Source: Bacillota bacterium
Lineage (GTDB): Bacteria > Bacillota > Clostridia > Oscillospirales > Acutalibacteraceae
Length of the DNA: 13,280 nucleotides
Direction of reading: 5' to 3'
Assembly (NCBI GenBank): GCA_023401495.1
Contig: JAEXDU010000078.1
Location: 1 to 13,280 of the forward strand
The position numbers were made by a program, and so were the translations under genes. The notes beneath the pieces are model-generated. The model was not told where the DNA came from. It saw only the letters and a list, made by a program, of their open reading frames with translations, and made no database searches. Each line of letters opens with the position of its first letter. Position 1 is the first letter of the stretch. Below, piece after piece: positions 6,848-13,280 of the stretch.

Positions 6848-6853
6848 ACGAAT
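6839..6853 (-). promoter_or_regulatory. LysR-box-like operator, copy 2
   Basis: ATTTGTAAAACGAAT, identical to 4305-4319; with flanking bases the identity covers 17 nt (6838-6854). It has T-N11-A form with imperfect arms. A related half-site, AATTGGATTCG (6888-6898), resembles AATTGGATTTG next to copy 1 (4299-4309). The shared element links gltS to the LysR-regulated operon. Confidence 0.65.
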
Positions 6854-6990
6854 AAATTTGATTATATTGATTTAAATTTTTAATCAAAATTGGATTCGAT
6901 TTTTTGCGATAGAATTTTTATCAGCAGAAATTGCTTTTCTGTTTTATGGGTGCTTTTTCTCTTACAAGAAAAAACACTTTGCAAGGCATA

Positions 6991-7028
6991 ATCAAAAGGA
7001 GGACAGCTAAAGCTGTCCTCCTTTTGAT
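6991..7028. terminator. Perfect 17-bp hairpin with A/T flanks, bidirectional terminator-like
   Basis: The arms 6991-7007 and 7012-7028 are exact reverse complements around TAAA. The GC-rich core (GGAGGACAGC) is flanked by AAAA on one side and TTTT on the other inside the stem, the usual form of a bidirectional terminator. No gene that clearly ends here is visible on either strand, so it may be left over from a lost gene or insulate the gltS promoter from the rightward unit. Confidence 0.7.
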
Positions 7029-7216
7029 CGATAATGCTTTCCATTGCATCCCTCGGAAGAATATCTCTCAGTTCTCCTTTTTTGCTATCCAAAAAGAAAA
7101 TAAAATCTATACGTCTACCGCTCTGACGGTAACATTAGCCAGCAGAGTAAAGCTTTGGAAAGGAAAACCGCAGCATTTTCAAGCGCAGGGAATATTTAGT
7201 AATTGCGGGTTCCCTA
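7029..7216. other. Gene-free AT-rich stretch
   Basis: I see no supported gene here. The open frames crossing it lack ribosome sites and run through the hairpin at 6991-7028. A short frame on the minus strand ends ANVTVRAVDV at a stop near 7110, but only 23 codons are open. It could be the tail of a decayed gene. Confidence 0.4.
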
Positions 7217-7245
7217 TTGTGTCGGGTTCTTACTATCTTTATAAT
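7217..7245 (+). promoter_or_regulatory. Promoter of the GHL10 gene
   Basis: TTGTGT (7217-7222), a 17-bp spacer and a perfect TATAAT (7240-7245), about 105 nt before the predicted transcript is translated. The -35 is 4/6 to consensus. Confidence 0.55.
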
Positions 7246-7356
7246 GAAAATAAAACCAATGAAAAATAATCCATTGGAAAAAGACGGATATGACCTTTTC
7301 AAATGCCCGGTGCGTTTTGCAGAGAGTCAGGCCCGAACAGCAAAAGGAGAAGAATG

Positions 7357-8841
7357 ATGAAAAAGCGATCTGTATGGGGAAGATGCCTCGCCGTCCTGAT
7401 GACCGCCGTGATACTGGTGCTGTCGGGGATACAGGCGGGGGCGCAGCAGAGTACGGCGACGCGCACGCTGGTGATGGATACCAGAAGCTACCAGATGGCA
7501 CCCGGAAATCTTTACGACATTAAGGTGTCGGTGAGCGGCGCAAACGTCAGTTCCTCTGATGTTGTGGTGTATTCCTCACGCGATTCCGTCGCTAAGGTTA
7601 GCCGGATTGCCGGAACAGACAAGTACCGTGTCACAGCCTTGAAAGAAGGAACCACCTACATTACTTCTGAGGTGTACGGTGTTCACGCCTCTGTATGTAT
7701 TACGGTGAAAAAAGGCGTGCAAAAGCAAGGCGAGGCCAACCGTTCCATCACAGTGATCGGCACGGCGTCTTCACAAAGCGAGATGCGCGCGGTGTGGATA
7801 CCGTATATGAGCCTTGACATGAGCGGGCAGGCCGATCGGAGTGAAGCGGCCTTCCGCAAGAAATTTGACACCCTTGTCGCACAGGCGAAGAACAGCGGCA
7901 TGAATACCCTGATCGTTCATGTGCGCCCGTTCGGGGATTCGATGTATCCCTCTGCCTACTATCCGTGGTCGCACCTGCTCACCGGTACGCAGGGAACGTC
8001 GCCTGGGTACGATCCGCTGGCCTATATGATTCAGGCCACGCATCAGGCGGGGCTGAAATTCCACGCTTGGGTGAACCCGCTGCGCGTTTCCTTAAAAGGG
8101 CTGCCGAAGACCTTTTCTTCCGATAATCCGGCGGTGATTTGGAAGAACGATGCCTCGAAGCAGAATTGGACGATGGAATGGAACGGCGAGTGGTATTATA
8201 ATCCCGGCATCGACGAGGTGCGTGACCGGATCGTATCCGGTGTGCGCGAGATCGTTCAGAATTATGATGTGGACGGCGTTCAGTTCGACGATTATTTTTA
8301 TCCCACCACGGCCTCCACAATTGACAGCGTATCGTACCTTAATAGCGGAACGTCACTGTCTGTAGCCGACTGGCGGCGTCAGAACATCAATACGCTGGTC
8401 TCACAGGTATATTCAGCAGTCAAGCAGACAAAATCGACCGTTTTGTTCGGAATTTCTCCGCAGGCCAATCTCCAGAACAACCGGAACATGGGCGCCGACG
8501 TTTCTACGTGGGGCAGTCAGGCCGGGTACGTGGATTATCTTTGCCCGCAGCTGTATGTCAATTCCAGCAACGCGGTGATGCCCTTCGACGCAACGGCGGT
8601 CACCTGGCGGAAGCTGGTAACGAACCCAAGCGTGAAGCTGTATTTCGGCCTGGCGCTGTATAAGGCCGATTCCAGTGTGGACGGCGGCACCTGGATGACC
8701 CCCGGTTCTGTAATGGCGTATCAGATTCAGAAAAGCAGGAGCCTCGGCTCAAACGGGTTTATGCTGTATTCTGCCGCGTTCCTGGAAAACAGCCAGACCA
8801 CCTCTGAAATGGCGCAGGTGAAAAAGCTGCTTTATTTGTAA
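7357..8841 (+). CDS. Secreted Ig-like/GHL10 glycoside-hydrolase-like protein
   Basis: 494 aa from the chosen ATG. GGAG (7346-7349) lies 7 nt upstream; an adjacent ATG at 7354 is possible. A more upstream in-frame ATG at 7303 would put an extra 18 residues before the signal peptide and has no ribosome site. Residues 1-6 are basic and 7-29 hydrophobic, ending AGA-QQ, a typical signal peptide with no lipobox. Residues about 37-117 look like a Big_2-type bacterial Ig-like domain. From about 140 to the end is the GHL10 (DUF187/YngK-like) domain: MRAVWIPY (143-150), HVRPFGDSMYPS (about 188-199), HAWVNPLRV (236-244) and DGVQFDDYFYP (306-316). The acidic pair in the last motif is the likely active-site region. 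Family members are thought to act on cell-wall or other glycans outside the cell, but specificity is poorly known. It is a single-gene unit with its own promoter and terminator. Confidence 0.9.
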   Translation: MKKRSVWGRCLAVLMTAVILVLSGIQAGAQQSTATRTLVMDTRSYQMAPGNLYDIKVSVSGANVSSSDVVVYSSRDSVAKVSRIAGTDKYRVTALKEGTTYITSEVYGVHASVCITVKKGVQKQGEANRSITVIGTASSQSEMRAVWIPYMSLDMSGQADRSEAAFRKKFDTLVAQAKNSGMNTLIVHVRPFGDSMYPSAYYPWSHLLTGTQGTSPGYDPLAYMIQATHQAGLKFHAWVNPLRVSLKGLPKTFSSDNPAVIWKNDASKQNWTMEWNGEWYYNPGIDEVRDRIVSGVREIVQNYDVDGVQFDDYFYPTTASTIDSVSYLNSGTSLSVADWRRQNINTLVSQVYSAVKQTKSTVLFGISPQANLQNNRNMGADVSTWGSQAGYVDYLCPQLYVNSSNAVMPFDATAVTWRKLVTNPSVKLYFGLALYKADSSVDGGTWMTPGSVMAYQIQKSRSLGSNGFMLYSAAFLENSQTTSEMAQVKKLLYL

Positions 8842-8914
8842 TGCAAACGAGAGTGCGATCAGGAAAACGCGATTGTATGGCAAATCGTGTAGAACCTGCA
8901 TATCGTAAATTGGA

Positions 8915-8950
8915 GAGAGGAGCTGTCCTTTACGGGGCAGCTCCTCTTCA
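8915..8950 (+). terminator. Terminator after the GHL10 gene
   Basis: GAGGAGCTGTCC (8917-8928) pairs with GGGCAGCTCCTC (8935-8946) as a 12-bp stem with one G-U pair, followed by TTCAT. The T-run is short, so efficiency is moderate. It lies 75 nt past the stop. Confidence 0.65.
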
Positions 8951-9060
8951 TAATGAATCACAAATATTATTGTATGTAGATAGAGGCAAGTATGGGGTAT
9001 AGGCAATAACTATAACGGAATATAGGATAATGGAGTTACCATATATGTTTTGTTATGAGT

Positions 9061-9066
9061 TATAAT
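9061..9066 (+). promoter_or_regulatory. Possible -10 element before the MetE-like gene
   Basis: A perfect TATAAT lies 32 nt before the start codon. No good -35 is at 17 bp; TTACCA at 9036-9041 is 19 bp away. The position would give a short leader of about 25 nt, ending in the strong ribosome site AGGAGG (9084-9089). Confidence 0.35.
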
Positions 9067-9097
9067 AGCTTCATCAAACACTTAGGAGGGCTTCTCA

Positions 9098-10258
9098 ATG
9101 AGCAAGAGATTTCAAACAGTCGGCAGTTTACTGCGCCCCCAAAAACTGCTGAGCTATAAACATCAGATTGAACAGCGCGATGATATTACTTACCCGTTCT
9201 ACAATGATTTTGAAGGGTATGAGGAATGCGAGTTTGAAGCAACCAAAGATGTGGTGAATCAGCAGATTCAGCACGGGCTTGAAATTATTACAGACGGAGA
9301 ATACTCGAAGTCCATGTGGCATCTGGATTTTGTTTGGGGCCTGAATGGCATCAGCCGTTATATTGCCGATCACGGTTATTTCTTCCGCGACAAGGATGAA
9401 ACCCAGAAATACGAAACGCGCCGCGATATCGGTCTGCGCATTACCGGGCCCCTGAGCGGCCGGAACCACCATTTTATTCAGGTTTTCAAAAAGCTTCAGT
9501 CCATTGCGGGCGACAAAGAAACAAAGATTTGTGTTCCGTCACCGTCGCATATCTTCGGCGAGCTTTCGTGGTCTGACAATATCGGCGGCAAGGATTCCGT
9601 TTACGCCACAACCCAGGAGTTAAAGGCAGGCCTTGTTCAGGCGTATCAAGAATTCGTTGAGGAATATGCCGCGGCAGGAGGAAAGATTCTGCAGTTCGAT
9701 GACTGCCTGTGGGAGATTTTTGCCGACGATAACCCCAATTCCCCGTATACGGGCGAGAATATCGATCAGGATACGGTTCGCGCCTTGGCATCGGAGTTTA
9801 TTGATATCAACAACACGATCATTGATTTTGGCCATAGCCTCGGGCTGAAAGTGTGGACACACAATTGCCGCGGAAACTACGATTCCCGCAACATGGGCGG
9901 CGGCTCGTATATCAAGATCGCCAACCTGTTCCTGAAGCAGCTGAAATACGACCGTTTCTTCCTGGAGTGGGACGACGACAGAGCTGGCTCGCTGGAAGCG
10001 CTTGCCGTGTTCCAGGAGAAACCCAACACAGAAATCGTGCTCGGCCTGCTTTCGAGCAAAACGAATACTCTGGATGACGAGGCCCGCGTGCTCAGACTGC
10101 TGGACGAGGCGTCCCAGATTATCCCGAAAGAGCGCCTGCTTCTTTCGCATCAGTGCGGCTTTGCCTCCTGCGACGGCGGCAACGAGCTGACGGAAGACGA
10201 GCAGTGGGCAAAAATCGATCAGGGTCAAAAAATCGCTTTGCAGTACTGGGGCGAATGA
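9098..10258 (+). CDS. Stand-alone cobalamin-independent methionine synthase-like (MetE C-terminal type) protein
   Basis: 386 aa, about half of full MetE (around 750 aa), and equivalent to its catalytic barrel only. Zinc ligands of the MetE family are in place: His255 and Cys257 in WTHNCRGN, Glu290 in FFLEWDDD, and Cys353 in SHQCGF. QFDDC (199-203) matches the region holding the catalytic acid of MetE. The opening SKRFQTVGSLLRP is typical of the YxjG/YxjH-like subgroup. Such proteins move a methyl group to a thiol, with homocysteine the expected acceptor; the methyl donor of stand-alone members is often not methyl-tetrahydropteroyl-triglutamate and is unknown here. AGGAGG at 9084-9089 lies 8 nt before the ATG. 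No S-box or T-box leader is seen, and no methionine gene adjoins it, so the physiological role is uncertain. It is a monocistronic unit with its own terminator. Confidence 0.88.
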   Translation: MSKRFQTVGSLLRPQKLLSYKHQIEQRDDITYPFYNDFEGYEECEFEATKDVVNQQIQHGLEIITDGEYSKSMWHLDFVWGLNGISRYIADHGYFFRDKDETQKYETRRDIGLRITGPLSGRNHHFIQVFKKLQSIAGDKETKICVPSPSHIFGELSWSDNIGGKDSVYATTQELKAGLVQAYQEFVEEYAAAGGKILQFDDCLWEIFADDNPNSPYTGENIDQDTVRALASEFIDINNTIIDFGHSLGLKVWTHNCRGNYDSRNMGGGSYIKIANLFLKQLKYDRFFLEWDDDRAGSLEALAVFQEKPNTEIVLGLLSSKTNTLDDEARVLRLLDEASQIIPKERLLLSHQCGFASCDGGNELTEDEQWAKIDQGQKIALQYWGE

Positions 10259-10320
10259 TTCTCTGCTTTGCGGGAAAGCAACATCTTTTTGTCACGCGTA
10301 CCAAAGAGATACGATTTAAA

Positions 10321-10357
10321 GAGGGCGGATTCCATTTGGAATCCGCCCTCTGCTTAT
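10321..10357. terminator. Bidirectional terminator between the MetE-like and anti-sigma genes
   Basis: A perfect 13-bp stem (GAGGGCGGATTCC / GGAATCCGCCCTC) around ATTT is followed on the plus strand by TGCTTATTTT and on the minus strand by TTTAAAT. It serves the rightward MetE-like gene and probably the leftward sigma operon. Confidence 0.88.
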
Positions 10358-10401
10358 TTTATAATAGAATTTCGTCGGCAAAGATTATTATAACGGATAT
10401 T

Positions 10402-11409
10402 TTAATCCAGCAGCGTTGCCGTTAGATCAAACCCATCTTCATCGGCATTCAGCCTGACGTTGCGCGTCTGTGTGGAACCGTCGTTGAAGGTTACGGTAAT
10501 GCGCAATATACTCCCATCGATCTGTGAAGTCATACCCGACAATATGCTGGACTCAAATTCGATCCATGGGTCTTTAAAAGAAGGGTCTTCTCTCAGTTTT
10601 TCCAGTTGTTCACTACTTAAACCAGCTGTGATTTTGGCCCACTCGGCATTTACTTTTGCCAGCGCTTCGGCAGAAACATGGCTGGACAGCTTATAGCCAT
10701 ACTGTTTTCCGAAATCATTCTGATCTTCATAGGCGATGGTGTAGCTTTTACCTACTGTTTTATAACCCCATTCCACTTGTGTCGGGTCTTCCTTGGAGTA
10801 CTTTTCCAGATTAAAATACCTGGGGATATTCCAGTTTTCGGGGTTTGTCCCCGTCATGTCAAGCGCCCAGGGATCAATTGCATAGTCTTTGGCGTAGTAA
10901 TCTCCCTTTTTATTATCGATTTCCATAAACTCTTTCGCAAGATCGTCTGCTTGCTTTTTATTTAAAATAACGATCTTCGCAAAATCAATGCGGTCGGATT
11001 CATAGGTGATGCTTTTAATATTTTCTCCCCTGCAGTTTAATCCAAACACATTATAAATCTGCCATTCCTGAGATCCGTCCGGCAGATCAAGAGTCCGCGG
11101 GGCATAGTAATTGGCGCTGTATGTTTGCAGTTTGATGGGTTCTCCCTTTTTCATTGTACTTTCTTTTTGTTCAGCCGCCGCGACCACCAGCGAAAACTGG
11201 TTTTTGTCGGGGGAAGAAAATGGATTCAGCCTGCCCCAAAGACCGCCCAGCACCAGAACCAGAATCGCCCCAAAGCACAGGATCGCTTTCTGCAGGCGGT
11301 GCGCGGTGTGCTTCTGCCGGGGAGAAATGGCGGCAGCCATGACCTTGTCTTTCAGCGCGGCATCCATCTGGATTCGCTCTGCGGCTCGTTTGAGATCTTG
11401 TTCGTTCAT
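10402..11409 (-). CDS. Putative membrane-bound anti-sigma factor
   Basis: 335 aa. A hydrophilic N-terminal segment of about 40 residues is followed by one membrane helix (about 42-58, rich in Leu/Val/Gly) and a large extracytoplasmic domain (60-335). Its ATG overlaps the TGA of the ECF sigma gene by 4 bp (ATGA), so translation is coupled. This topology and overlap are typical of anti-sigma factors that hold the sigma at the membrane through their cytoplasmic part until an outside signal arrives. There is no CHCC zinc motif, so it is not a classical ZAS-type factor. I do not recognise the outer domain, which is rich in aromatic and charged residues and has few cysteines; it may be the sensor. 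The anti-sigma role rests on context and topology, not on a recognised domain. Confidence 0.7.
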   Translation of the reverse strand: MNEQDLKRAAERIQMDAALKDKVMAAAISPRQKHTAHRLQKAILCFGAILVLVLGGLWGRLNPFSSPDKNQFSLVVAAAEQKESTMKKGEPIKLQTYSANYYAPRTLDLPDGSQEWQIYNVFGLNCRGENIKSITYESDRIDFAKIVILNKKQADDLAKEFMEIDNKKGDYYAKDYAIDPWALDMTGTNPENWNIPRYFNLEKYSKEDPTQVEWGYKTVGKSYTIAYEDQNDFGKQYGYKLSSHVSAEALAKVNAEWAKITAGLSSEQLEKLREDPSFKDPWIEFESSILSGMTSQIDGSILRITVTFNDGSTQTRNVRLNADEDGFDLTATLLD

Positions 11410-11888
11410 TCTGCCGAAGCCTCCTTTATCTGTAATTTCAATTTTTCCCTGCCGCGCCGGGCGGCAGCTTTTACCGCATTTTCCTTCATGCCAAGCAAAT
11501 CGCCGATTTCTTTTAGCCGGTATCCCTCCACATAATGCAGATATAAAATCGTTTTGTCTTTATATGGAAGGGCGGCCAGCTGTTCCAGTACAAAAAGGTC
11601 GTTCGGGTATTCTGCGATCCCCTCAAGCGCCTCCATCCCGGTGGTGGACCGGCGGAACCAACTGCGGAGCCTGTCCTTGCTTTTGTTCGCCGCGACACGG
11701 ATCAGCCAGGCTTTCTCGTGTTCAGCGCTTTGAAAATCAGGACGCGTTTTCCAATAACGCACAAAGGTGTCCTGTACTGCGTCCTCGGCGTCCTGTTGGT
11801 TTCCTAGCAGAACCATGCACATCCGGAACAGCATGGCGCCGTAGTCGTCAAACTTTTGTGCAAGTAGAGACTCTTCCTGATCCTGCAT
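11406..11888 (-). CDS. ECF-type RNA polymerase sigma factor
   Basis: 160 aa, the normal ECF size. Region 2 includes DAEDAVQDTFVRYWK (33-47) and WLIRVAANKSKDRLR (61-75), the core-binding and -10-recognising segments. After a short linker, region 4 has LPYKDKTILYLHYVEGYRLKEIGDLL (from 107) and a helix-turn-helix ending ARRGREKLK (about 143-151), which reads the -35. AGGAG at 11896-11900 is 7 nt before the ATG. It is first in a two-gene operon with the overlapping membrane anti-sigma-like gene. A promoter of ECF form lies directly upstream, which suggests autoregulation. The target genes and the stress are unknown. Confidence 0.93.
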   Translation of the reverse strand: MQDQEESLLAQKFDDYGAMLFRMCMVLLGNQQDAEDAVQDTFVRYWKTRPDFQSAEHEKAWLIRVAANKSKDRLRSWFRRSTTGMEALEGIAEYPNDLFVLEQLAALPYKDKTILYLHYVEGYRLKEIGDLLGMKENAVKAAARRGREKLKLQIKEASAE

Positions 11889-11911
11889 TTCATCACTCCT
11901 CTCACAAATAA

Positions 11912-11938
11912 AACGATTGCCGAAGGGGAAAAGTTACT
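11912..11938 (-). promoter_or_regulatory. Putative ECF-dependent, autoregulated promoter
   Basis: On the minus strand, AGTAAC (11933-11938), a 17-bp spacer and CGTT (11912-11915). This resembles ECF promoters of the SigX/SigW kind, which have a -35 ending AAC and a -10 starting CG. The start would be about 20 nt upstream of the sigma gene. A TATAAA and a TATAAT further upstream (within about 11950-11995) could give a basal sigma-A start, but no convincing -35 pairs with them. Confidence 0.45.
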
Positions 11939-12020
11939 TTTAAATAAAAAAATTTATAACGATTTTAAAATTATTTGAATCTATTATAGCCTCCGGGCAG
12001 CAAAAAAGGAAAGGCACAGC

Positions 12021-12074
12021 AAAAAGCACCTCTGTTCCCAAGGCTGATCATACAGCCAGGCGGGACAGAGGTGC
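12021..12074 (-). terminator. Terminator of the cwlJ-gerQ unit
   Basis: On the minus strand, GCACCTCTGTCCC (12062-12074) pairs with GGGAACAGAGGTGC (12026-12039) with one bulge. The loop holds a small nested stem (GGCTG/CAGCC, 12042-12057), and TTTTT follows (12021-12025). It starts 23 nt past the gerQ stop. Confidence 0.85.
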
Positions 12075-12096
12075 GGGGAAAGTGAGTACCCGCGGC

Positions 12097-12657
12097 TCAA
12101 TAATAGAAGCGGATAAATTTGATGTTGTAAAAATCGCAGGCCAAAAGATCGTCGGTGTCGGATTCATTGATCAGGATATAGTTTGCGCCGACGCCCAGCA
12201 ATGTGCCGGAGCGGTCGGTCATGGTGTTGGTGCCCAGCAGGAATTCCACCCGCACGCGTCGTCCGATCTGGGTGCGCAGGAAGCCGTTCAGATATTGCAG
12301 GCTTTCTACCGTCATGGGCATCGGCTGGTTCAGGTCGGTTATCGCGCCGCTGAAGGTTTCCGGTGGCGTGTTGGGCACAAAGCCGGTGGAGCCGGAAACG
12401 GGGGGAACCTGTGCCAGCGCCGTGGAGGGAGATGCACCGGCCGGCTGCTGAAAGCTGACCTGCTGGTATGGCGTGGGGGAAATGGTAGGAGTCATGGACG
12501 GCATGGGCTGCGGGGGAATTTGTGCCGCCATTTGACTCTGCGCACTCATGGTCTGTGGTGTGGTTTGTGCTGCGGGCTGCCAAGCTGGCATCCCGCAGGA
12601 AGGGCATGGTCCGGTTTGGGAATAAACCGCACTGTAGCCCATGTTTGGTTGATTCAT
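12097..12657 (-). CDS. gerQ: GerQ-like spore coat protein
   Basis: 186 aa. Residues 1-110 are of low complexity, rich in Pro, Gln, Met, Ser and Thr, with a CPSC pair (Cys18, Cys21). The C-terminal domain (about 113-186) begins VESLQYLNGFLRTQIGRRVR and ends YNIKFIRFYY. The layout, a Pro/Gln-rich front and a compact beta-rich end with a 'leucine-rich start, ...GVGANYILI..., ...YNIKFI' pattern, matches Bacillus GerQ, a coat protein needed for CwlJ to reach and work in the spore. Sequence identity to Bacillus is low, so the call leans on layout and on its position 15 nt after cwlJ. TCACCT (12665-12670; AGGTGA on the coding strand) is the ribosome site, 7 nt before the ATG and just past the cwlJ stop. 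Expected in the coat of developing spores. Confidence 0.72.
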   Translation of the reverse strand: MNQPNMGYSAVYSQTGPCPSCGMPAWQPAAQTTPQTMSAQSQMAAQIPPQPMPSMTPTISPTPYQQVSFQQPAGASPSTALAQVPPVSGSTGFVPNTPPETFSGAITDLNQPMPMTVESLQYLNGFLRTQIGRRVRVEFLLGTNTMTDRSGTLLGVGANYILINESDTDDLLACDFYNIKFIRFYY

Positions 12658-12672
12658 GGTGATGTCACCTCA

Positions 12673-13119
12673 TTATGTGAATTGGTATTTTTCTGTGGGA
12701 GCGTAAAAGCAGTGCTGGTAGATATGGCTGTAAAATGTGCCGACGCCGCCGGGTGGGAAGTTATCCGGGCAGGTAGGACGGTATGGATTGAAGTAGAACA
12801 GGCTGTTTCCAACGCCGGCGAACACATTGCCGGCCATGATAGCATCGGCAATCTGGTAGTGAATCTCCTCCGGATCCATATTGTAAACGTTCTGCGCATT
12901 GTATTGCCCGCCCACAGTAGTCATCATGCAGGTAAACTGGCCGGGCTGTTCGATAATGTTGCGGATGCTGCCGCCCTGACTGACCCGAAAAAATTCGCCG
13001 TAAGGAACATTGGCTCGGTTTAGTACAATGGTGGCCACGGCGTTCATTCCGTTGTCGCCTTCGCCTCCGGCTTCGCATTTGATCAGCCTTGCCAGCAGTT
13101 CTCTTTCATTATAGGGCAT
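12673..13119 (-). CDS. cwlJ: Spore cortex-lytic hydrolase, SleB/CwlJ family
   Basis: 148 aa, the size of CwlJ, lacking the signal peptide and peptidoglycan-binding domain that SleB has. The Hydrolase_2 catalytic domain fills the protein. Conserved features are ELLARLIKCEAGGEGDNGMNAVATIVLNR (from residue 6), whose first Glu in CEAGGE is the likely catalytic acid, then IRNIIEQPGQFTC and NSLFYFNPY. CwlJ cuts spore cortex peptidoglycan, which has muramic-delta-lactam, during germination, and is made in the mother cell and placed at the coat-cortex border. The gene is followed after 15 nt by the gerQ-like gene, as expected for a partner. GAGGG (13130-13134) lies about 10 nt before the ATG, a rather wide spacing. 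It supports assignment of the host to spore-formers. Confidence 0.9.
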   Translation of the reverse strand: MPYNERELLARLIKCEAGGEGDNGMNAVATIVLNRANVPYGEFFRVSQGGSIRNIIEQPGQFTCMMTTVGGQYNAQNVYNMDPEEIHYQIADAIMAGNVFAGVGNSLFYFNPYRPTCPDNFPPGGVGTFYSHIYQHCFYAPTEKYQFT

Positions 13120-13169
13120 ATAAGCTCATCCCTCGCTTGATACAATTGGCGAAAAGTTGCCTTAACAAC

Positions 13170-13177
13170 ATTATATG
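13170..13177 (-). promoter_or_regulatory. Possible sporulation-type -10 for cwlJ
   Basis: The minus strand reads CATATAAT, 7/8 to the sigma-E -10 form CATACAAT, about 50 nt before the ATG. No convincing -35 was seen at 14-15 bp, nor a sigma-A -35 at 17 bp, so this is tentative. The rest of 13178-13280 holds no gene that I can support; CCGG-ended arms near 13233-13261 could form a weak hairpin. Confidence 0.3.
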
Positions 13178-13280
13178 GTTGTACTTTGATTCTGACACAA
13201 AATACTTTTTTAGCAGCAAACCACATAAACCACCGGCACCGATTTATACTAAACAGTACCGGAAATGCGCTGTATTAGGA

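Noticed and set aside
6880..7269. Open frames on both strands across the 6991-7028 hairpin (minus 6880-7092; plus 6931-7269)
   Set aside because: Both run through a perfect terminator-like hairpin, lack credible starts and show no recognisable family.
12082..13023. 313-codon open frame on the plus strand opposite cwlJ and gerQ
   Set aside because: It spans two real genes and their junction on the other strand, begins without a ribosome site, and overlaps the terminator-side region; it is a shadow.

Overview
The window looks like chromosomal DNA of a spore-forming member of the Clostridia, most likely an Oscillospirales-type gut or fermentative anaerobe. The signs are a cwlJ-gerQ spore-germination pair, strong AGGAGG-type ribosome binding sites, compact rho-independent terminators between nearly all transcription units, moderately GC-rich genes in AT-rich intergenic DNA, and an ECF sigma/anti-sigma pair. 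Species cannot be read from the sequence. No rRNA, tRNA, CRISPR array, insertion sequence or phage gene was seen.

Layout, left to right. (1) 1-1437 (+): 3' part of a PglF/WbpM/CapD-type membrane sugar-nucleotide dehydratase, closed by a terminator. (2) 1534-6854: a putative catabolic locus. An opine-dehydrogenase-family gene followed by an MmgE/PrpD-family gene runs leftward. A LysR-type regulator runs the other way from the shared 227-bp intergenic region. A GltS-type sodium/glutamate symporter gene lies convergent to the regulator. (3) 6855-7356: mostly non-coding DNA with a perfect hairpin and the promoter of the next gene. (4) 7357-8841 (+): secreted protein with an Ig-like domain and a GHL10 glycoside-hydrolase-like domain. 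(5) 9098-10258 (+): stand-alone MetE-like zinc methyltransferase. (6) 10402-11888 (-): ECF sigma factor with an overlapping membrane anti-sigma-like gene. (7) 12097-13119 (-): cwlJ then gerQ.

The main new observation is in region 2. An identical 17-base sequence (GATTTGTAAAACGAATA) occurs at 4304-4320 and 6838-6854, once in the regulator/opine-dehydrogenase intergenic region and once upstream of gltS. Each copy contains a LysR-box-like imperfect palindrome (T-N11-A). In each copy the minus-strand -35 hexamer TTTACA lies inside the box, exactly 17 bp from a TATAAT/TATAGT -10. A third, 13/15 copy sits on the regulator's own promoter with the same TTTACA-N17-TATAAT geometry. This suggests that the regulator, the opine dehydrogenase/PrpD operon and the symporter form one small regulon although gltS is a separate unit. 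A plausible but unproven role is uptake and breakdown of an opine-like or iminodicarboxylate amino acid: GltS imports it, the PrpD-family protein epimerises or dehydrates it, and the dehydrogenase splits it oxidatively.

The gltS transcript would carry an unusually long, structured leader of about 264 nt that matches no riboswitch class I know.
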